A DNA stretch of 37,671 bases from IMG/VR virus record IMGVR_UViG_3300032164_000034, positions 1 through 37,671 of that record; one strand, given 5' to 3'. A model generated the notes under the pieces. That model made no database searches and was not told the origin of the DNA. It saw nothing but the letters and a program-made list of their open reading frames with translations. How positions within the stretch are numbered: position 1 is the first letter of the stretch; each line of letters starts with the position of its first letter. The translations under genes were made by a program, and so were the position numbers. The stretch comes from a virus. This document shows positions 14,010-23,250 of the stretch, one piece after another.

Positions 14010-17000
14010 ATGCCGACTCTTCTTCGTGGTGGCTACGCCCCGCCCGGTGTCTACACCCAGACCTTCTTCGGCGTCCCCCCGACCCCGACCCCGATTCCCG
14101 ATCGCCTCCCTGTGTTCATCGGGACTGGCACGGAGATCCTCTCCCGGTCGAACCTCCCCGTCGTGCGTGGCTCCTCCAGCACCATCGACCAACAGGTCGT
14201 GGATGAGGACGAGGCAGGGCGTGCAGTCACCAGCGTCTCTCCGAGTGGGGTCGTCTCCATCGGGGCGTTCGATGGGGTGATCACGAAGTTCCAGGTCCGT
14301 AATCTTCCGATCGTCTCGGGCGATGGTACGGGCACTCCGGCGGTGGACACGAGCGCAGTCTCGTGCCGCGTCAATGGCTTCCCCACCGTGGTCCTCGGCC
14401 TCGATGCAGCCAAGGGCATCGTGGAGATTGCAGTCGCCCCACAGGTGACTGACATCGTTCGCTGCACCTACTTCTTCGACCGCTCGGACACCCTGACGAC
14501 CGACGACGTGTCGGATCAGATCACCCAGGATGCAGCCGTCATCGACGGCCTCGCGGGTCAGACCTTCGCCTTCGTCCTCGGGGCGAACGACGTGTTCTCA
14601 ATCTCGGTGGACGGACTCGCGTTCGTGAACATCGTGATGCCCTCGTCCGCCCCCTCGGTGAGCGGCGCAGTCGTGGCAGCGACGATCAATGGTGCGGCGG
14701 GCATCGGTTCGCTCGTCGCCTCCACCTACGTCAACAACCTCGCCCAGGTCTGCATCCGTCTCTCGGCGGACAAGTCGATCGTCATCGGGACCGGGACGGC
14801 GAACACGACCCTCGGGTTCACGCCGAACACGGCGACTGCTCGCAACCGGGTCTTCTACACATTCCAGGGTCCGATCGTGGACGGCACGGGCGGCGGCATC
14901 ACGACCACCGACCCGTCGCGCATCGTCGTTCTCGTGGACGGCATCCAGGTCATCCCGACGGCGGTCAACGGATCGGCTCGGAGCTTCACGCTCCCCTACG
15001 CCCCGGCCCTCGGCTCCACGGTCACGGTCCGCTACTTCTTCAACACCTGGCAGGACACGTTCGACTACCTCGCGAACATCAACGTCACTGCCATCACGCG
15101 GGTCGCCCTCACGCCGGATGGTTCGACGGCGGGCACGTTCCTCCAGGGCGTCAGCTACGTCCTGAAGGACGATGTGATCGTCTGGGGAACGGCGGCGCTC
15201 ATCTCTGCTGCTACCCACACAGAGGGCGGGGCGACCCTCGGCACGTCTCAGATCCAGGCGATGCTGGTGGACAACCAGATCTTCCTGGCCCCCTGCACCC
15301 CGACCGTGAACAGCACGGGTCCGGTCTCGGTCGAGAGCCGCACGGTGTTCCAGCTTCCGTATCAGCCCACGACGGGCAACGGTCGCGGCAACCCGCTCGG
15401 GTCGGCTCTGTACCAGGTCGTCTCCAACGGGAGGATTGACCTCCCGACGACTCGCCCCGACCTCATCACGGCATACTGGGGCTTCGGCGTCCAGGATGCG
15501 ATCGACCGTGGTCCGGTGACGGTCCTCAAGGTGGACAGCACCACCTCGCAGATCACGCTCAGCCCGATGGTCCCGGAAGGAGCCTCGGTCTTCGCGAGCT
15601 TCTACTACAACACGCTCGTGGACATGGCGAACATCGGCACGAGCAGCGCCTACACGCTGACGTGCGTGACAGCGGGTCCGGGAGGCATCGGCACCTATTC
15701 GCTCAAGGGCGGTTCGGGTGCATCCCTCTTCGGAGCAAGCCTCACCGCCAAGGGCACTGACCTCACGACCGTAGAGATCGTGTTCCCGTCGGGCTCGGAG
15801 TTCTTCCCCGATGCTCGCGTCGAGGGTGCCGCTCCGGTCGAGGAGACTGTTCAGGTCGAGTTTGCCACGTCGGATCTGACTCCGGCGCGGTTCACGAACT
15901 TCGGCCCCGGTCCCTACTACACGATCGACAACACCTCGGATCGTCTCCGGGTGACCTTCGATGGTGTTCCTGCCTTCACCGGCATCGCCGCTGGTGTTGA
16001 TCTCTCGTCACCCACGGCAGGCACCCGCGCAGGAGCCTTCGCTCACCTTCTCGGTGAGGAGATCAAGTACACAGCGGCCTCAGGCGAGACGACCTACGAC
16101 CTCACCTCGGGTGTGGACGACGCGATCAATCTCCTCGTGGATGGCGTCCCCCTCGCTGCGGCGACGGGCACTGTCCTCGGTGCGACGGCGGCCAACTTCG
16201 TCTCGGCCATCAACGCATCGGCTGTCCTGGCAGGCAACGAGCCCTACTACAACGGCGCGGGCACCTTCACGGCCTTCACGGTCACTGCTGGTGAGTACGA
16301 CCAACTCACCCTCCACTACACCGGAGACGTGAACGGACCGTCGGGCAACCAGACCATCACCCTCGCGCCTGGCGCGTATGTGTCGGTCGGTGCGCTCGTC
16401 GCCCAGATCAACACGCAGCTTGCGACGATCAACGGCGCAGGCTTCCTCCTCGGGTCGGTCACGGCCTCGGCACTCGCCTCGGGCCAGGTCCGGTTCACCC
16501 TCGCGATCGGCACGGCCTCGGACCTCCTGACGTTCGGCGGCATCCCGCTCAACACCGAGACGGTCACGATCGACGGCAAGGTCTACACGTTCCAGACCGT
16601 TCTCACGAACGTGGATGGAAACGTCCTCATCGGCGGTTCGGCTGCCGCCTCGCTCAGCAACCTCATCGCGGCGATCACGCTCGGTGCAGGGGCTGGCGTC
16701 ACCTACGCAGCGGCGACGACACTCCACCCGACGGTCACAGCGGTTGCTGGAACTGTCGTCGGTACGATGCTCGCGAAGGCGAAGGCCAGCGGGTCTGCCG
16801 GGAACACCATCGCGGTCAGCACGACGGTCACACTCGGTGTGTGGGCTACAGCCACGCTCCTCGGCGGTGACGACGCTGGCTACCTGGAGTTCATCACGAA
16901 CGCGCTGCTCGCACGGGACTTTGCAGTTCTGGCAGGCATCGACACGGACACGGCGACGAACAGCAATCAGACCAAGATCTACAACGGTCCGATCGCTCGT

Positions 17001-19319
17001 CGCTACACGGTGGCGACAACGGCTGGTCGTCTCCCCTACGACCGCATCCTTCTCAGGAACCGCATCTTCCCAGGTGGGAACTCGCTGTCCTACGTCTCGA
17101 CCCTCGCACAGACCGGGATCACCCTTCAGGGCGGCACCGGCATGGTGAAGTCCGGACTCATCAACGGTGAGACGGCTGAGGCTGTCTTCGGTGCGAACGT
17201 CAAGGCACCGACGATCATCGCCTACACTGGATGGGCGGATGGTCAGGTCGCCACGGCCACCTACGGTGATGCGCGTGACGGTCAGGCGAACGTCATCTTC
17301 TACGACGGCACAGACCCGTCGAACCCGGCGAACAACCTCCTGACCTTCACGGCGGGTGGCGGCCTCGTCACGGTGATCTTCACTGCCTCGACTCTGGGCA
17401 CGGCTACGGCCTTCGGTCCGGTGACGATCGCTGGCTCGGTCCTCGGTCAGATCAACGCAGCCATCGTGGCTGCGGGGCTCAGCGCGACCGTCCAGGTTCT
17501 CCAGGAGGGTGCGGCTGCTCGTCTCGTCGGAGGCGGCGTCAACGCGGCTGCAACCCTGGTGATCGGTGCTGGAAGCTCGAACGACACCCTCGGCTTCGCT
17601 GAGGACGACTCGGCGGCTCCTACGCCTGTCTCCACCCGTCAGTTCATCTCGGCCCTCATGGGTCACACAGCAGCGGCGTCCTTCGTGGCGTCGATGCTCA
17701 GCTACGCACTCCCTGTCGCTGGCTACTTCCCGGCCCGTGCCCTCGCTGGCATCCAGAAGGACTCGACGGGCAACGTCTTCCTGTACTTCCAGAGCCAGAC
17801 GCTCGGAGTCGGGTCGAGCATCAACTTCGACAACGCGACCACGAACAACTCTCTCGTGACGGGGACGCTGCTTCTCATCACGTCGGCGGATGGATCGTCT
17901 GGTGAGGCCGCAATCAACGGCTTCTTCGTCACGTCCTCGAATCCGAGTCTCGGTTCTGGTTCGGCGGACACCTCGGTCTTCAACTCGGGTGTCGGTCAGG
18001 ACGGCGTGGTCGGTCAGACCTACCGGGATGAAGTGACCGGGTTGGTCTTCACGATCCTTCCGCGTGCGGGTGGGCTCCCCTACCCGACAGGCGCGAACGC
18101 AACCCTCACCTTCAGGGTGAGCAAGACGTTCACGACGGATGGCAACATCCCGACCCTCGCAATCCCCGGACTCGAACTCACGGTCACGAACACCTCGCTG
18201 GTGGTCGTGGGTGACACGGCGTTCATCGAGACCTTCAAGAAGACGGGCGATGAGCCCACCATCGGGGAGATCTACTACGTCAGCTACCTCTTCCGGAAGC
18301 AGGACTTCTCCCCGAAGTTCTTCTCGCGGCTGTCGGAGGTCGTGGCCGAGTACGGACCGGTGAGCCCGGACAACCCGCTCTCCCTCGCGGCCTTCCTCGC
18401 GTTCCTGAACGGGTCGTCAATCATCGCGACCTACCAGGTTCTCAAGGAGCCTGGTTCGTCTCAGGCGAGCGAGCAGTCGTACCTCAACGCTCTCGTGGAC
18501 CTTGAAGGCGACTCGCTTCCGGGCAACATCTCGCCCACGGTCCTCGTGTTCCTGACCCCGGCTACGCCGGTCCTGACGAAGTTCACGGCCATCCACTGTG
18601 ATGTGCAGTCGAGCATCCGCTACCGCGCAGAGCGCACCGCAATCTTCGGATTCGCATCGGGTACCCAGCCCTCGCAGGCTGGTGCTCTTGCTCAGGCGAC
18701 TGGCGCAACGCGCGTTCGGTTCGTCTACCCCGACATCGCCACGATCACCCTCACCGACGTTCTCGGGGCGTCCAAGACGTACCTCGTGGACGGTCGGTAC
18801 ATCGCAGGAGCGGTTGCCTCCTCGACCACGGCTCCGAGCATCGACTCGGCAACTCCGTGGACGGGTCGGCTGCTCAGTGGCTTCACGACCCTCGCTCGGT
18901 CGCTCGACGCGGTGGAAGCGAACCAGGTCGCCTCGCGTGGTGTCACCGTGATCGAGGAGCGTCTTCCGTTCATGCGGATCCGCCACGGCCTCACCAGCGA
19001 CATGAGCAACGCGCTCACGAAGCTGCCGACGGTCATCCAGATCGCAGACGACATGCAGCGTCGCGCTCGTGCGGTGCTCGATGCCTTCATCGGCGTCAAG
19101 TTCCTCCCGCAGATCCTCGGGCAGATCGAGGGGCAACTCTCCGAGATGTTCAAGCGCGCTGTCCAGGGACAGATCATCACGAGCTTCACCGGAGTCAGCG
19201 TCATCCTCGACCCTGAGGATCCCACGGCTGTCCTGGTCGAAGCCTTCTACATCCCGGTCTTCCCGCTGCTCTACATCCAGTTGACCTTCCGCGTCTCGTC
19301 GCAGTCGGCAACGGTCTGA
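14010..19319 (+). CDS. Giant tail sheath protein
   Basis: The protein is 1769 residues, against about 650-700 in T4 and phiKZ. The N terminus (GGYAPPGVYTQTFFG, then LPVFIGTG) is a typical sheath opening. Residues about 1410-1769 hold the conserved contractile core: PTIGEIYYVSYLFRKQDFSP, PTVLVFLTP, GRYIAGAVASS, then ERLPFMRIRHGLTSDM and a final IPVFPLLYIQLTFRVSSQ strand. Between them are over 1,300 residues of beta-rich modules, including TVTIDGKVYTFQT (near 850) with downstream ASLSNLIAAI, a module shared with other phage tail proteins. IVIGTGTANTTLGF (near 260) and LVIGAGSSNDTLGF (near 1185) are two copies of another. A strong AGGAG precedes the ATG, and the tail tube gene lies two genes on. 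Confidence 0.92.
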   Translation: MPTLLRGGYAPPGVYTQTFFGVPPTPTPIPDRLPVFIGTGTEILSRSNLPVVRGSSSTIDQQVVDEDEAGRAVTSVSPSGVVSIGAFDGVITKFQVRNLPIVSGDGTGTPAVDTSAVSCRVNGFPTVVLGLDAAKGIVEIAVAPQVTDIVRCTYFFDRSDTLTTDDVSDQITQDAAVIDGLAGQTFAFVLGANDVFSISVDGLAFVNIVMPSSAPSVSGAVVAATINGAAGIGSLVASTYVNNLAQVCIRLSADKSIVIGTGTANTTLGFTPNTATARNRVFYTFQGPIVDGTGGGITTTDPSRIVVLVDGIQVIPTAVNGSARSFTLPYAPALGSTVTVRYFFNTWQDTFDYLANINVTAITRVALTPDGSTAGTFLQGVSYVLKDDVIVWGTAALISAATHTEGGATLGTSQIQAMLVDNQIFLAPCTPTVNSTGPVSVESRTVFQLPYQPTTGNGRGNPLGSALYQVVSNGRIDLPTTRPDLITAYWGFGVQDAIDRGPVTVLKVDSTTSQITLSPMVPEGASVFASFYYNTLVDMANIGTSSAYTLTCVTAGPGGIGTYSLKGGSGASLFGASLTAKGTDLTTVEIVFPSGSEFFPDARVEGAAPVEETVQVEFATSDLTPARFTNFGPGPYYTIDNTSDRLRVTFDGVPAFTGIAAGVDLSSPTAGTRAGAFAHLLGEEIKYTAASGETTYDLTSGVDDAINLLVDGVPLAAATGTVLGATAANFVSAINASAVLAGNEPYYNGAGTFTAFTVTAGEYDQLTLHYTGDVNGPSGNQTITLAPGAYVSVGALVAQINTQLATINGAGFLLGSVTASALASGQVRFTLAIGTASDLLTFGGIPLNTETVTIDGKVYTFQTVLTNVDGNVLIGGSAAASLSNLIAAITLGAGAGVTYAAATTLHPTVTAVAGTVVGTMLAKAKASGSAGNTIAVSTTVTLGVWATATLLGGDDAGYLEFITNALLARDFAVLAGIDTDTATNSNQTKIYNGPIARRYTVATTAGRLPYDRILLRNRIFPGGNSLSYVSTLAQTGITLQGGTGMVKSGLINGETAEAVFGANVKAPTIIAYTGWADGQVATATYGDARDGQANVIFYDGTDPSNPANNLLTFTAGGGLVTVIFTASTLGTATAFGPVTIAGSVLGQINAAIVAAGLSATVQVLQEGAAARLVGGGVNAAATLVIGAGSSNDTLGFAEDDSAAPTPVSTRQFISALMGHTAAASFVASMLSYALPVAGYFPARALAGIQKDSTGNVFLYFQSQTLGVGSSINFDNATTNNSLVTGTLLLITSADGSSGEAAINGFFVTSSNPSLGSGSADTSVFNSGVGQDGVVGQTYRDEVTGLVFTILPRAGGLPYPTGANATLTFRVSKTFTTDGNIPTLAIPGLELTVTNTSLVVVGDTAFIETFKKTGDEPTIGEIYYVSYLFRKQDFSPKFFSRLSEVVAEYGPVSPDNPLSLAAFLAFLNGSSIIATYQVLKEPGSSQASEQSYLNALVDLEGDSLPGNISPTVLVFLTPATPVLTKFTAIHCDVQSSIRYRAERTAIFGFASGTQPSQAGALAQATGATRVRFVYPDIATITLTDVLGASKTYLVDGRYIAGAVASSTTAPSIDSATPWTGRLLSGFTTLARSLDAVEANQVASRGVTVIEERLPFMRIRHGLTSDMSNALTKLPTVIQIADDMQRRARAVLDAFIGVKFLPQILGQIEGQLSEMFKRAVQGQIITSFTGVSVILDPEDPTAVLVEAFYIPVFPLLYIQLTFRVSSQSATV

Positions 19320-19326
19320 GCAGACC

Positions 19327-19827
19327 ATGGATGACTCCAAGACCAGCGGTTCAGACGGCAACTACATGACGAAGCAGAACCTCTGGATGCTCCACGAAAC
19401 GAGCACAATGCTCGATGAACTGGTGCCAGAGGGGGAGCTTCTGCCCGACTGGGTGGAGTCGAAGATCAACACCGCAGCCACACACCTCAAGGATGTGGCT
19501 GCGTGGGCGGTCTCTGAAGCCAAGCTCAGCATCAAGACAGCCGGGTACGGACGTGGGTACGGCCAGGTTCTTCGGGGTGACCCTCGGTGGATGGATGCAA
19601 AGTATCCAGGCACCGACTCCAAGGGCAACCCCTTCAAGAAGGGGGAGAAAGTCCTCTACTGGCCCTCGACCAAGACCTTCATGACCGGAAAGGACGCCCA
19701 GGACGCCTGGCGGAACTTCCAATCTGAGAAGGGCGACGAAGAGGGCAACCCCTACGCTCGAAGCGCCTCCAGGGTCGCCGCCAAGTACATCAACACCCGT
19801 TTCCGCCCCTATAGCCCGCCACGGTAA
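19327..19827 (+). CDS. Hypothetical protein between sheath and tube
   Basis: The protein is 166 residues. After a polar N terminus, residues 14-50 (NLWMLHETSTMLDELV, then LPDWVESKINTAATHLKDV) follow a helical pattern seen in many phage proteins (L.W-V-x-x-K-I-x-x-A-x-x-x-L-x-D-V). A second part (GDPRWMDAKYPGTDSKG, then KKGEKVLYWPSTK) resembles a small beta domain that in other proteins often carries Cys pairs, absent here. The C terminus is basic (SASRVAAKYINTRFRPY). The function is unknown; the position suggests a tail assembly or sheath-tube accessory protein. Confidence 0.7.
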   Translation: MDDSKTSGSDGNYMTKQNLWMLHETSTMLDELVPEGELLPDWVESKINTAATHLKDVAAWAVSEAKLSIKTAGYGRGYGQVLRGDPRWMDAKYPGTDSKGNPFKKGEKVLYWPSTKTFMTGKDAQDAWRNFQSEKGDEEGNPYARSASRVAAKYINTRFRPYSPPR

Positions 19828-19856
19828 GGGCGGCTCTCGTCAGCCCACGGAGATTC

Positions 19857-20669
19857 ATGGCCAACACCGACATCAACCCAGCGAATGGCGTACAAGGTAG
19901 CTCCTACCTCTACGACTTCGGGACGAGCCCGAACACACGGGTTGCCGTCTCTCAGAAGGTTCGGCTCCTTGCCCCGGCCTACGGCTCGGGAACGAAGGCG
20001 CTGTTCCAGATGGGCGTCGTCTCCTCGTTCAGCCCGAGTCAGAGCCGGAGCGTCGAGCCCGTCCGTGGCATCGGCTACGGCGACATGATCGCGGAACTCG
20101 TTCCGTCGGTCACAGAGCCTGTCACCGGCTCAATCGAGCGCGCTCTCCTGTACCTCGCGAACCTCTGGCAGGCGACGGGCTACTCGGGCGGCGTGGACGG
20201 TCCGGTCAGGTCGCTCGCCCACCACAGGTGGCCGTTCGACATCGAGCACCAGTTGGTGTTCTCGACCCTCGCTGACTCGGACCTCGGGTTCGCGAACGTC
20301 GGTCACTCAGGGGCAGAGCGGAACTTCGGCGGCGGCGTCCAGAAGGTCAGCTTCCCCCAGGTCAGCGTGCCGACCCCGGCACCGCCCACCTACGGTGCGA
20401 ACCAGGGGCACTCGGCCATCATCACGATGTACGAGGCGTGCTGGTTCACAAGCTGGTCAGCGACCTACACACAGGACGCTGGGCAGATCATGGAGTCCGG
20501 CGATGTGAGCGTCTCGGACGTTCACGACTTCTCCTCGCTCTACGGGGAGTTCCTCCCGACTGGCAACGATCCTTCGGTGGACCAGCTTGGTTCGATCCGC
20601 TACGGCGGCTCGGCTGAGATCGGGACGCTGACCGGTGCTGGTGTGGTGGGTGGTACCGGTATCCGCTGA
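19857..20669 (+). CDS. Tail tube protein
   Basis: The protein is 270 residues. It directly follows the sheath region, as the tube normally does in myoviruses. It is beta-rich, with VEPVRGIGYGDMIAELVPS, EPVTGSIERALLYLANLWQ and a His-rich SLAHHRWPFDIEHQLVFSTL block, then AIITMYEACWFTSWSATYT. This order of a receptor loop, one helix and strands fits the tube fold and the family of large-phage tube proteins. ACGGAG lies before the ATG. An inverted repeat CCGCC/GGCGG lies in the gap before it. Assignment rests mainly on position and overall pattern. Confidence 0.75.
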   Translation: MANTDINPANGVQGSSYLYDFGTSPNTRVAVSQKVRLLAPAYGSGTKALFQMGVVSSFSPSQSRSVEPVRGIGYGDMIAELVPSVTEPVTGSIERALLYLANLWQATGYSGGVDGPVRSLAHHRWPFDIEHQLVFSTLADSDLGFANVGHSGAERNFGGGVQKVSFPQVSVPTPAPPTYGANQGHSAIITMYEACWFTSWSATYTQDAGQIMESGDVSVSDVHDFSSLYGEFLPTGNDPSVDQLGSIRYGGSAEIGTLTGAGVVGGTGIR

Positions 20670-20673
20670 GTCC

Positions 20674-20740
20674 CTGACAACCATCACAGGTCTACGGTAG
20701 AGTACGGGGAGCTTGCGGGAACGCGGGCTCCCCGTTCCCG
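20674..20740 (+). promoter_or_regulatory. Candidate sigma-70-like promoter with two overlapping leader hairpins
   Basis: CTGACA (20674-20679), an 18-base spacer and TAGAGT (20698-20703) make the best promoter-like site in the window. Just downstream, ACGGGGAGC (20704-20712) pairs with GCTCCCCGT (20727-20735), while CGGGAACG (20716-20723) pairs with CGTTCCCG (20733-20740). The two stems share bases 20733-20735, so they exclude each other, as in an attenuator. AGGAG then precedes GTG 20762. Confidence 0.45.
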
Positions 20741-20761
20741 TTTCCGTCCAGGAGCAAACCT

Positions 20762-22015
20762 GTGGGCCTCACACTTCAAGATCTCAAGACTGCGATGGCC
20801 CCCCTTGCCGAAATCGGCAAGGGCGAATTGACCTTCGAGGTCAATGGGACTCGGATCTCACTTCGAGCCCTGACTCCTGATGAGGAGATTGCAGTCCAGA
20901 GGTACTCCCGGTCTTCTCTCGCAGAGGGTGATCTCACGGATCAGACCACAGCCTTGGAGTACCTGGACAAGTTCAGGAACGGCTCCTTGGGCTACAGCAT
21001 CGTCCAGATTGGGAATCTGGATTTCCGCAATGTGGAGACCATCGAGACGGGGGAAAAGCTCGCCAACGGCACCGCCATCAAGGTCAAGCGTCACGAGGCA
21101 ATCCAAGGGCTCGTGGGCAACTGGTCGCGGAACATGACCGTCGCCGTCTTCAAGAAGTTTGGCGAACTGATGAACCAGGTTGAGAAGGAGGTTGAAGGGC
21201 TCATCGAGTTTGAGTCCATCGACTTCGACGGGGAGATCACCAGGCTCGAAGATCGAATCCGGGAACTCAAGGAAGAGAAGGCTCGCATCACCCTGTCGGA
21301 CGCCGATCCCAGGACCAATCTCCGGCAACAGGTTGCCACCTCAGGCAAGTCCTTCCGCCGCCCAGAAGCGGGAAGCACAGCCGCCGCAACAACCGACTCA
21401 ATCCAAGACCAGCAGAACACGATTCAAGAGGCTGGGACGGTTTCGGTCCCGTCTGACATTGACCGGGAGATTGCCTCGGAAGAGGAAGAGTCCCAAGAGG
21501 AACCAGAGGAGCCCTCCATGGACCTCCTGGGAGCCCAGGGAGCCGCTCCGCCGGTCGAGAACCTCCGGAAGTCTGTGTTGGACCGTGGGACCGCTGGTGG
21601 GGCCATCAGGATGCCTCCACCGTCCCCCTCGAAGCAGGCACCTGAGGAGTTTCAGGAGAGCGTCGATGAAGATGCTCCTCCTGAGCCCACAGCGGACCCC
21701 CTCTCGGATGTCATGTCTTCGATGGTGGACATGGGAGACTCGGACTCGGCAGAGAAAGCCGTCGAGATGGAGACTCGTCGCATCATGGAGATGCGGGCCA
21801 ACGCCGCGAAGATGTCGCGGAAGCCGCCTCACGTTGCAGCAAAGCAGGCGGCTCAAGAGATTGAGCGGCCCACCGCTGCGGGCACCAAGGACGGCGTGGA
21901 GGTCTACAAGATGCCCACGCAGACACTCACGGACAGACGGCCACCTGAGACGGTGCAGGCACCTGTACGGAGCAACGCCAACCCCCGCTTCAAGCCCACA
22001 CGCAGCGGGGGATGA
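20762..22015 (+). CDS. Tail-assembly (chaperone-position) protein
   Basis: The protein is 417 residues from GTG 20762 with AGGAG upstream. The first 140 residues are ordered (ELTFEVNGTRISLRALTPDEEI, then YLDKFRNGSLGYSIVQIGNLDFR) and read like a tail-assembly protein. A coiled coil follows near 140-180 (ITRLEDRIRELKEEKARI), then a long Pro/Glu/Ser-rich disordered region to the end. It lies between the tube and tape measure, where assembly chaperones usually sit. A programmed frameshift is common there, but I saw no convincing slippery heptamer near its end. A short hairpin (GCGGGG/CCCCGC, 22005-22021) covers its stop codon. Confidence 0.7.
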   Translation: MGLTLQDLKTAMAPLAEIGKGELTFEVNGTRISLRALTPDEEIAVQRYSRSSLAEGDLTDQTTALEYLDKFRNGSLGYSIVQIGNLDFRNVETIETGEKLANGTAIKVKRHEAIQGLVGNWSRNMTVAVFKKFGELMNQVEKEVEGLIEFESIDFDGEITRLEDRIRELKEEKARITLSDADPRTNLRQQVATSGKSFRRPEAGSTAAATTDSIQDQQNTIQEAGTVSVPSDIDREIASEEEESQEEPEEPSMDLLGAQGAAPPVENLRKSVLDRGTAGGAIRMPPPSPSKQAPEEFQESVDEDAPPEPTADPLSDVMSSMVDMGDSDSAEKAVEMETRRIMEMRANAAKMSRKPPHVAAKQAAQEIERPTAAGTKDGVEVYKMPTQTLTDRRPPETVQAPVRSNANPRFKPTRSGG

Positions 22016-22074
22016 CCCCGCACTGGTGAATCACGCCCGTGCTTCCTTCCACGACCAAGGAGCAAAGGGGTCCG

Positions 22075-23250
22075 ATGTACGAGGATCTCATTCCTCTGGT
22101 CGTACCTGGATTCCTTACGACTCGCGTTCAGATTGGTAGCACCTCTCTTGGGCTCCGATCTCTGTCGATCAACGACACCAACCACCTCCGCCAAATCGCC
22201 CGTGATGGAGGACCAGACTGGCCCTTCCATCTGGCGGCGGCGAGCATCTGGATGATTGATGGGGTCTCTCTGTTGGAGAGCTACCCGTACAATCAGATGC
22301 CAGCCCTCGCTGTCCTTCGGAATGGGCACAAGTCCCTGGTCAGGATGGTGTTCTCGCAGGCGTTGAGCTTCTTCCGCCGGATGCGAGATGCCAACCGCCT
22401 GTTCGAGGCGTTCCTCTACGAGGACGAGTCCAGGAGGCTCTGGAAGGCCACGAACAACGGGGCACACCAAATCTGGACGCAAGCAGGGATGCCGGGGCTC
22501 GAACGGCTCGGCCAGAACCCGTTTCAATCTTCTTGGGTCCAGTGGAACCGCGCAGAGGATGACCGGCTGGACGACGACTACCAGTGGAGCCTGACGAAGA
22601 TGCTCGTCTCGGTGCAGTCCTCGAAGTCGGCCAAGAAGCTCGACGCGAAGGACAAGACCAGGCTCGAAGCAGAGAAGTCACGACGGGCAGAGGCCCAGAA
22701 CCGCGCCTACTACATCTACAAGGGTGTCCTCGATGATGAGGGCAAGCGGAAGGAAGACCCAATCCTTCAGGTGCTCCAGCCACGGACAGCCCAGGAACTC
22801 TCTGAAGAGATGCGCCGCTGGGTCTCTGGCGAGAAGGACATCCACGATCTCGTGGTCGAGGACTACAAGAACCGCATCAAGATTGAGTACGAGGAAAAGG
22901 AAAGCGAGGCAGAGCAAGCCCTTCAGAACGTGCGGGCTCGGGCTCTCCTGGAGGAGCGGAACTTGGGGGTTCCGAAGCCCAGGATGATTGGGTACACGCC
23001 GGAACAGCTTGCGAAGCTGCGTCCGACTACCCAGAAGCCTGGTGCGAAGTTCATCATCGAGGCGAACATGACCTCCCGGAACTTCAATCGCTACCTGCGG
23101 GACAACCCGAACGCTGGTTCCCTCGATGTGGTGGACGGACGGGTCGTCGTGAAGAACCCATCTATCGCTCCCCAAGGAGACGAGGAGGCAGAGCCTGCTC
23201 CGACCCTCAACGAGTTGATCGCAAACCGGAAACCCACCCTGAATGGCTAA
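22075..23250 (+). CDS. Tail-assembly or baseplate-related protein before the tape measure
   Basis: From ATG 22075 (AGGGG upstream) the protein is 391 residues; an in-frame GTG at 22039 would add 12. Blocks such as GLRSLSINDTNHLRQIA, PFHLAAASIWMIDGVSLL, LFEAFLYEDESRRLWKA and LSEEMRRWVSGEKDIHDLVV form a pattern I associate with proteins coded just ahead of tape measures in large myoviruses. The middle has a Lys/Arg-rich stretch (SAKKLDAKDKTRLEAEKSRR) and the C terminus is loose. It overlaps the tape measure by 8 bases, so the two are likely co-translated. The exact role (chaperone or hub assembly) is open. Confidence 0.65.
   Translation: MYEDLIPLVVPGFLTTRVQIGSTSLGLRSLSINDTNHLRQIARDGGPDWPFHLAAASIWMIDGVSLLESYPYNQMPALAVLRNGHKSLVRMVFSQALSFFRRMRDANRLFEAFLYEDESRRLWKATNNGAHQIWTQAGMPGLERLGQNPFQSSWVQWNRAEDDRLDDDYQWSLTKMLVSVQSSKSAKKLDAKDKTRLEAEKSRRAEAQNRAYYIYKGVLDDEGKRKEDPILQVLQPRTAQELSEEMRRWVSGEKDIHDLVVEDYKNRIKIEYEEKESEAEQALQNVRARALLEERNLGVPKPRMIGYTPEQLAKLRPTTQKPGAKFIIEANMTSRNFNRYLRDNPNAGSLDVVDGRVVVKNPSIAPQGDEEAEPAPTLNELIANRKPTLNG

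Noticed and set aside
16080-17666. Antisense frame of 528 codons inside the sheath gene
   Set aside because: Arg/Asp-rich low-information translation opposite a clearly coding strand; no motif and no start context.
21180-22139. Second frame overlapping the chaperone-position gene that could be a frameshift product
   Set aside because: Its translation is Arg/Ser/Pro-rich and unstructured, and I found no convincing slippery heptamer where the frames could join. A programmed frameshift is possible in this gene position but is not supported here.
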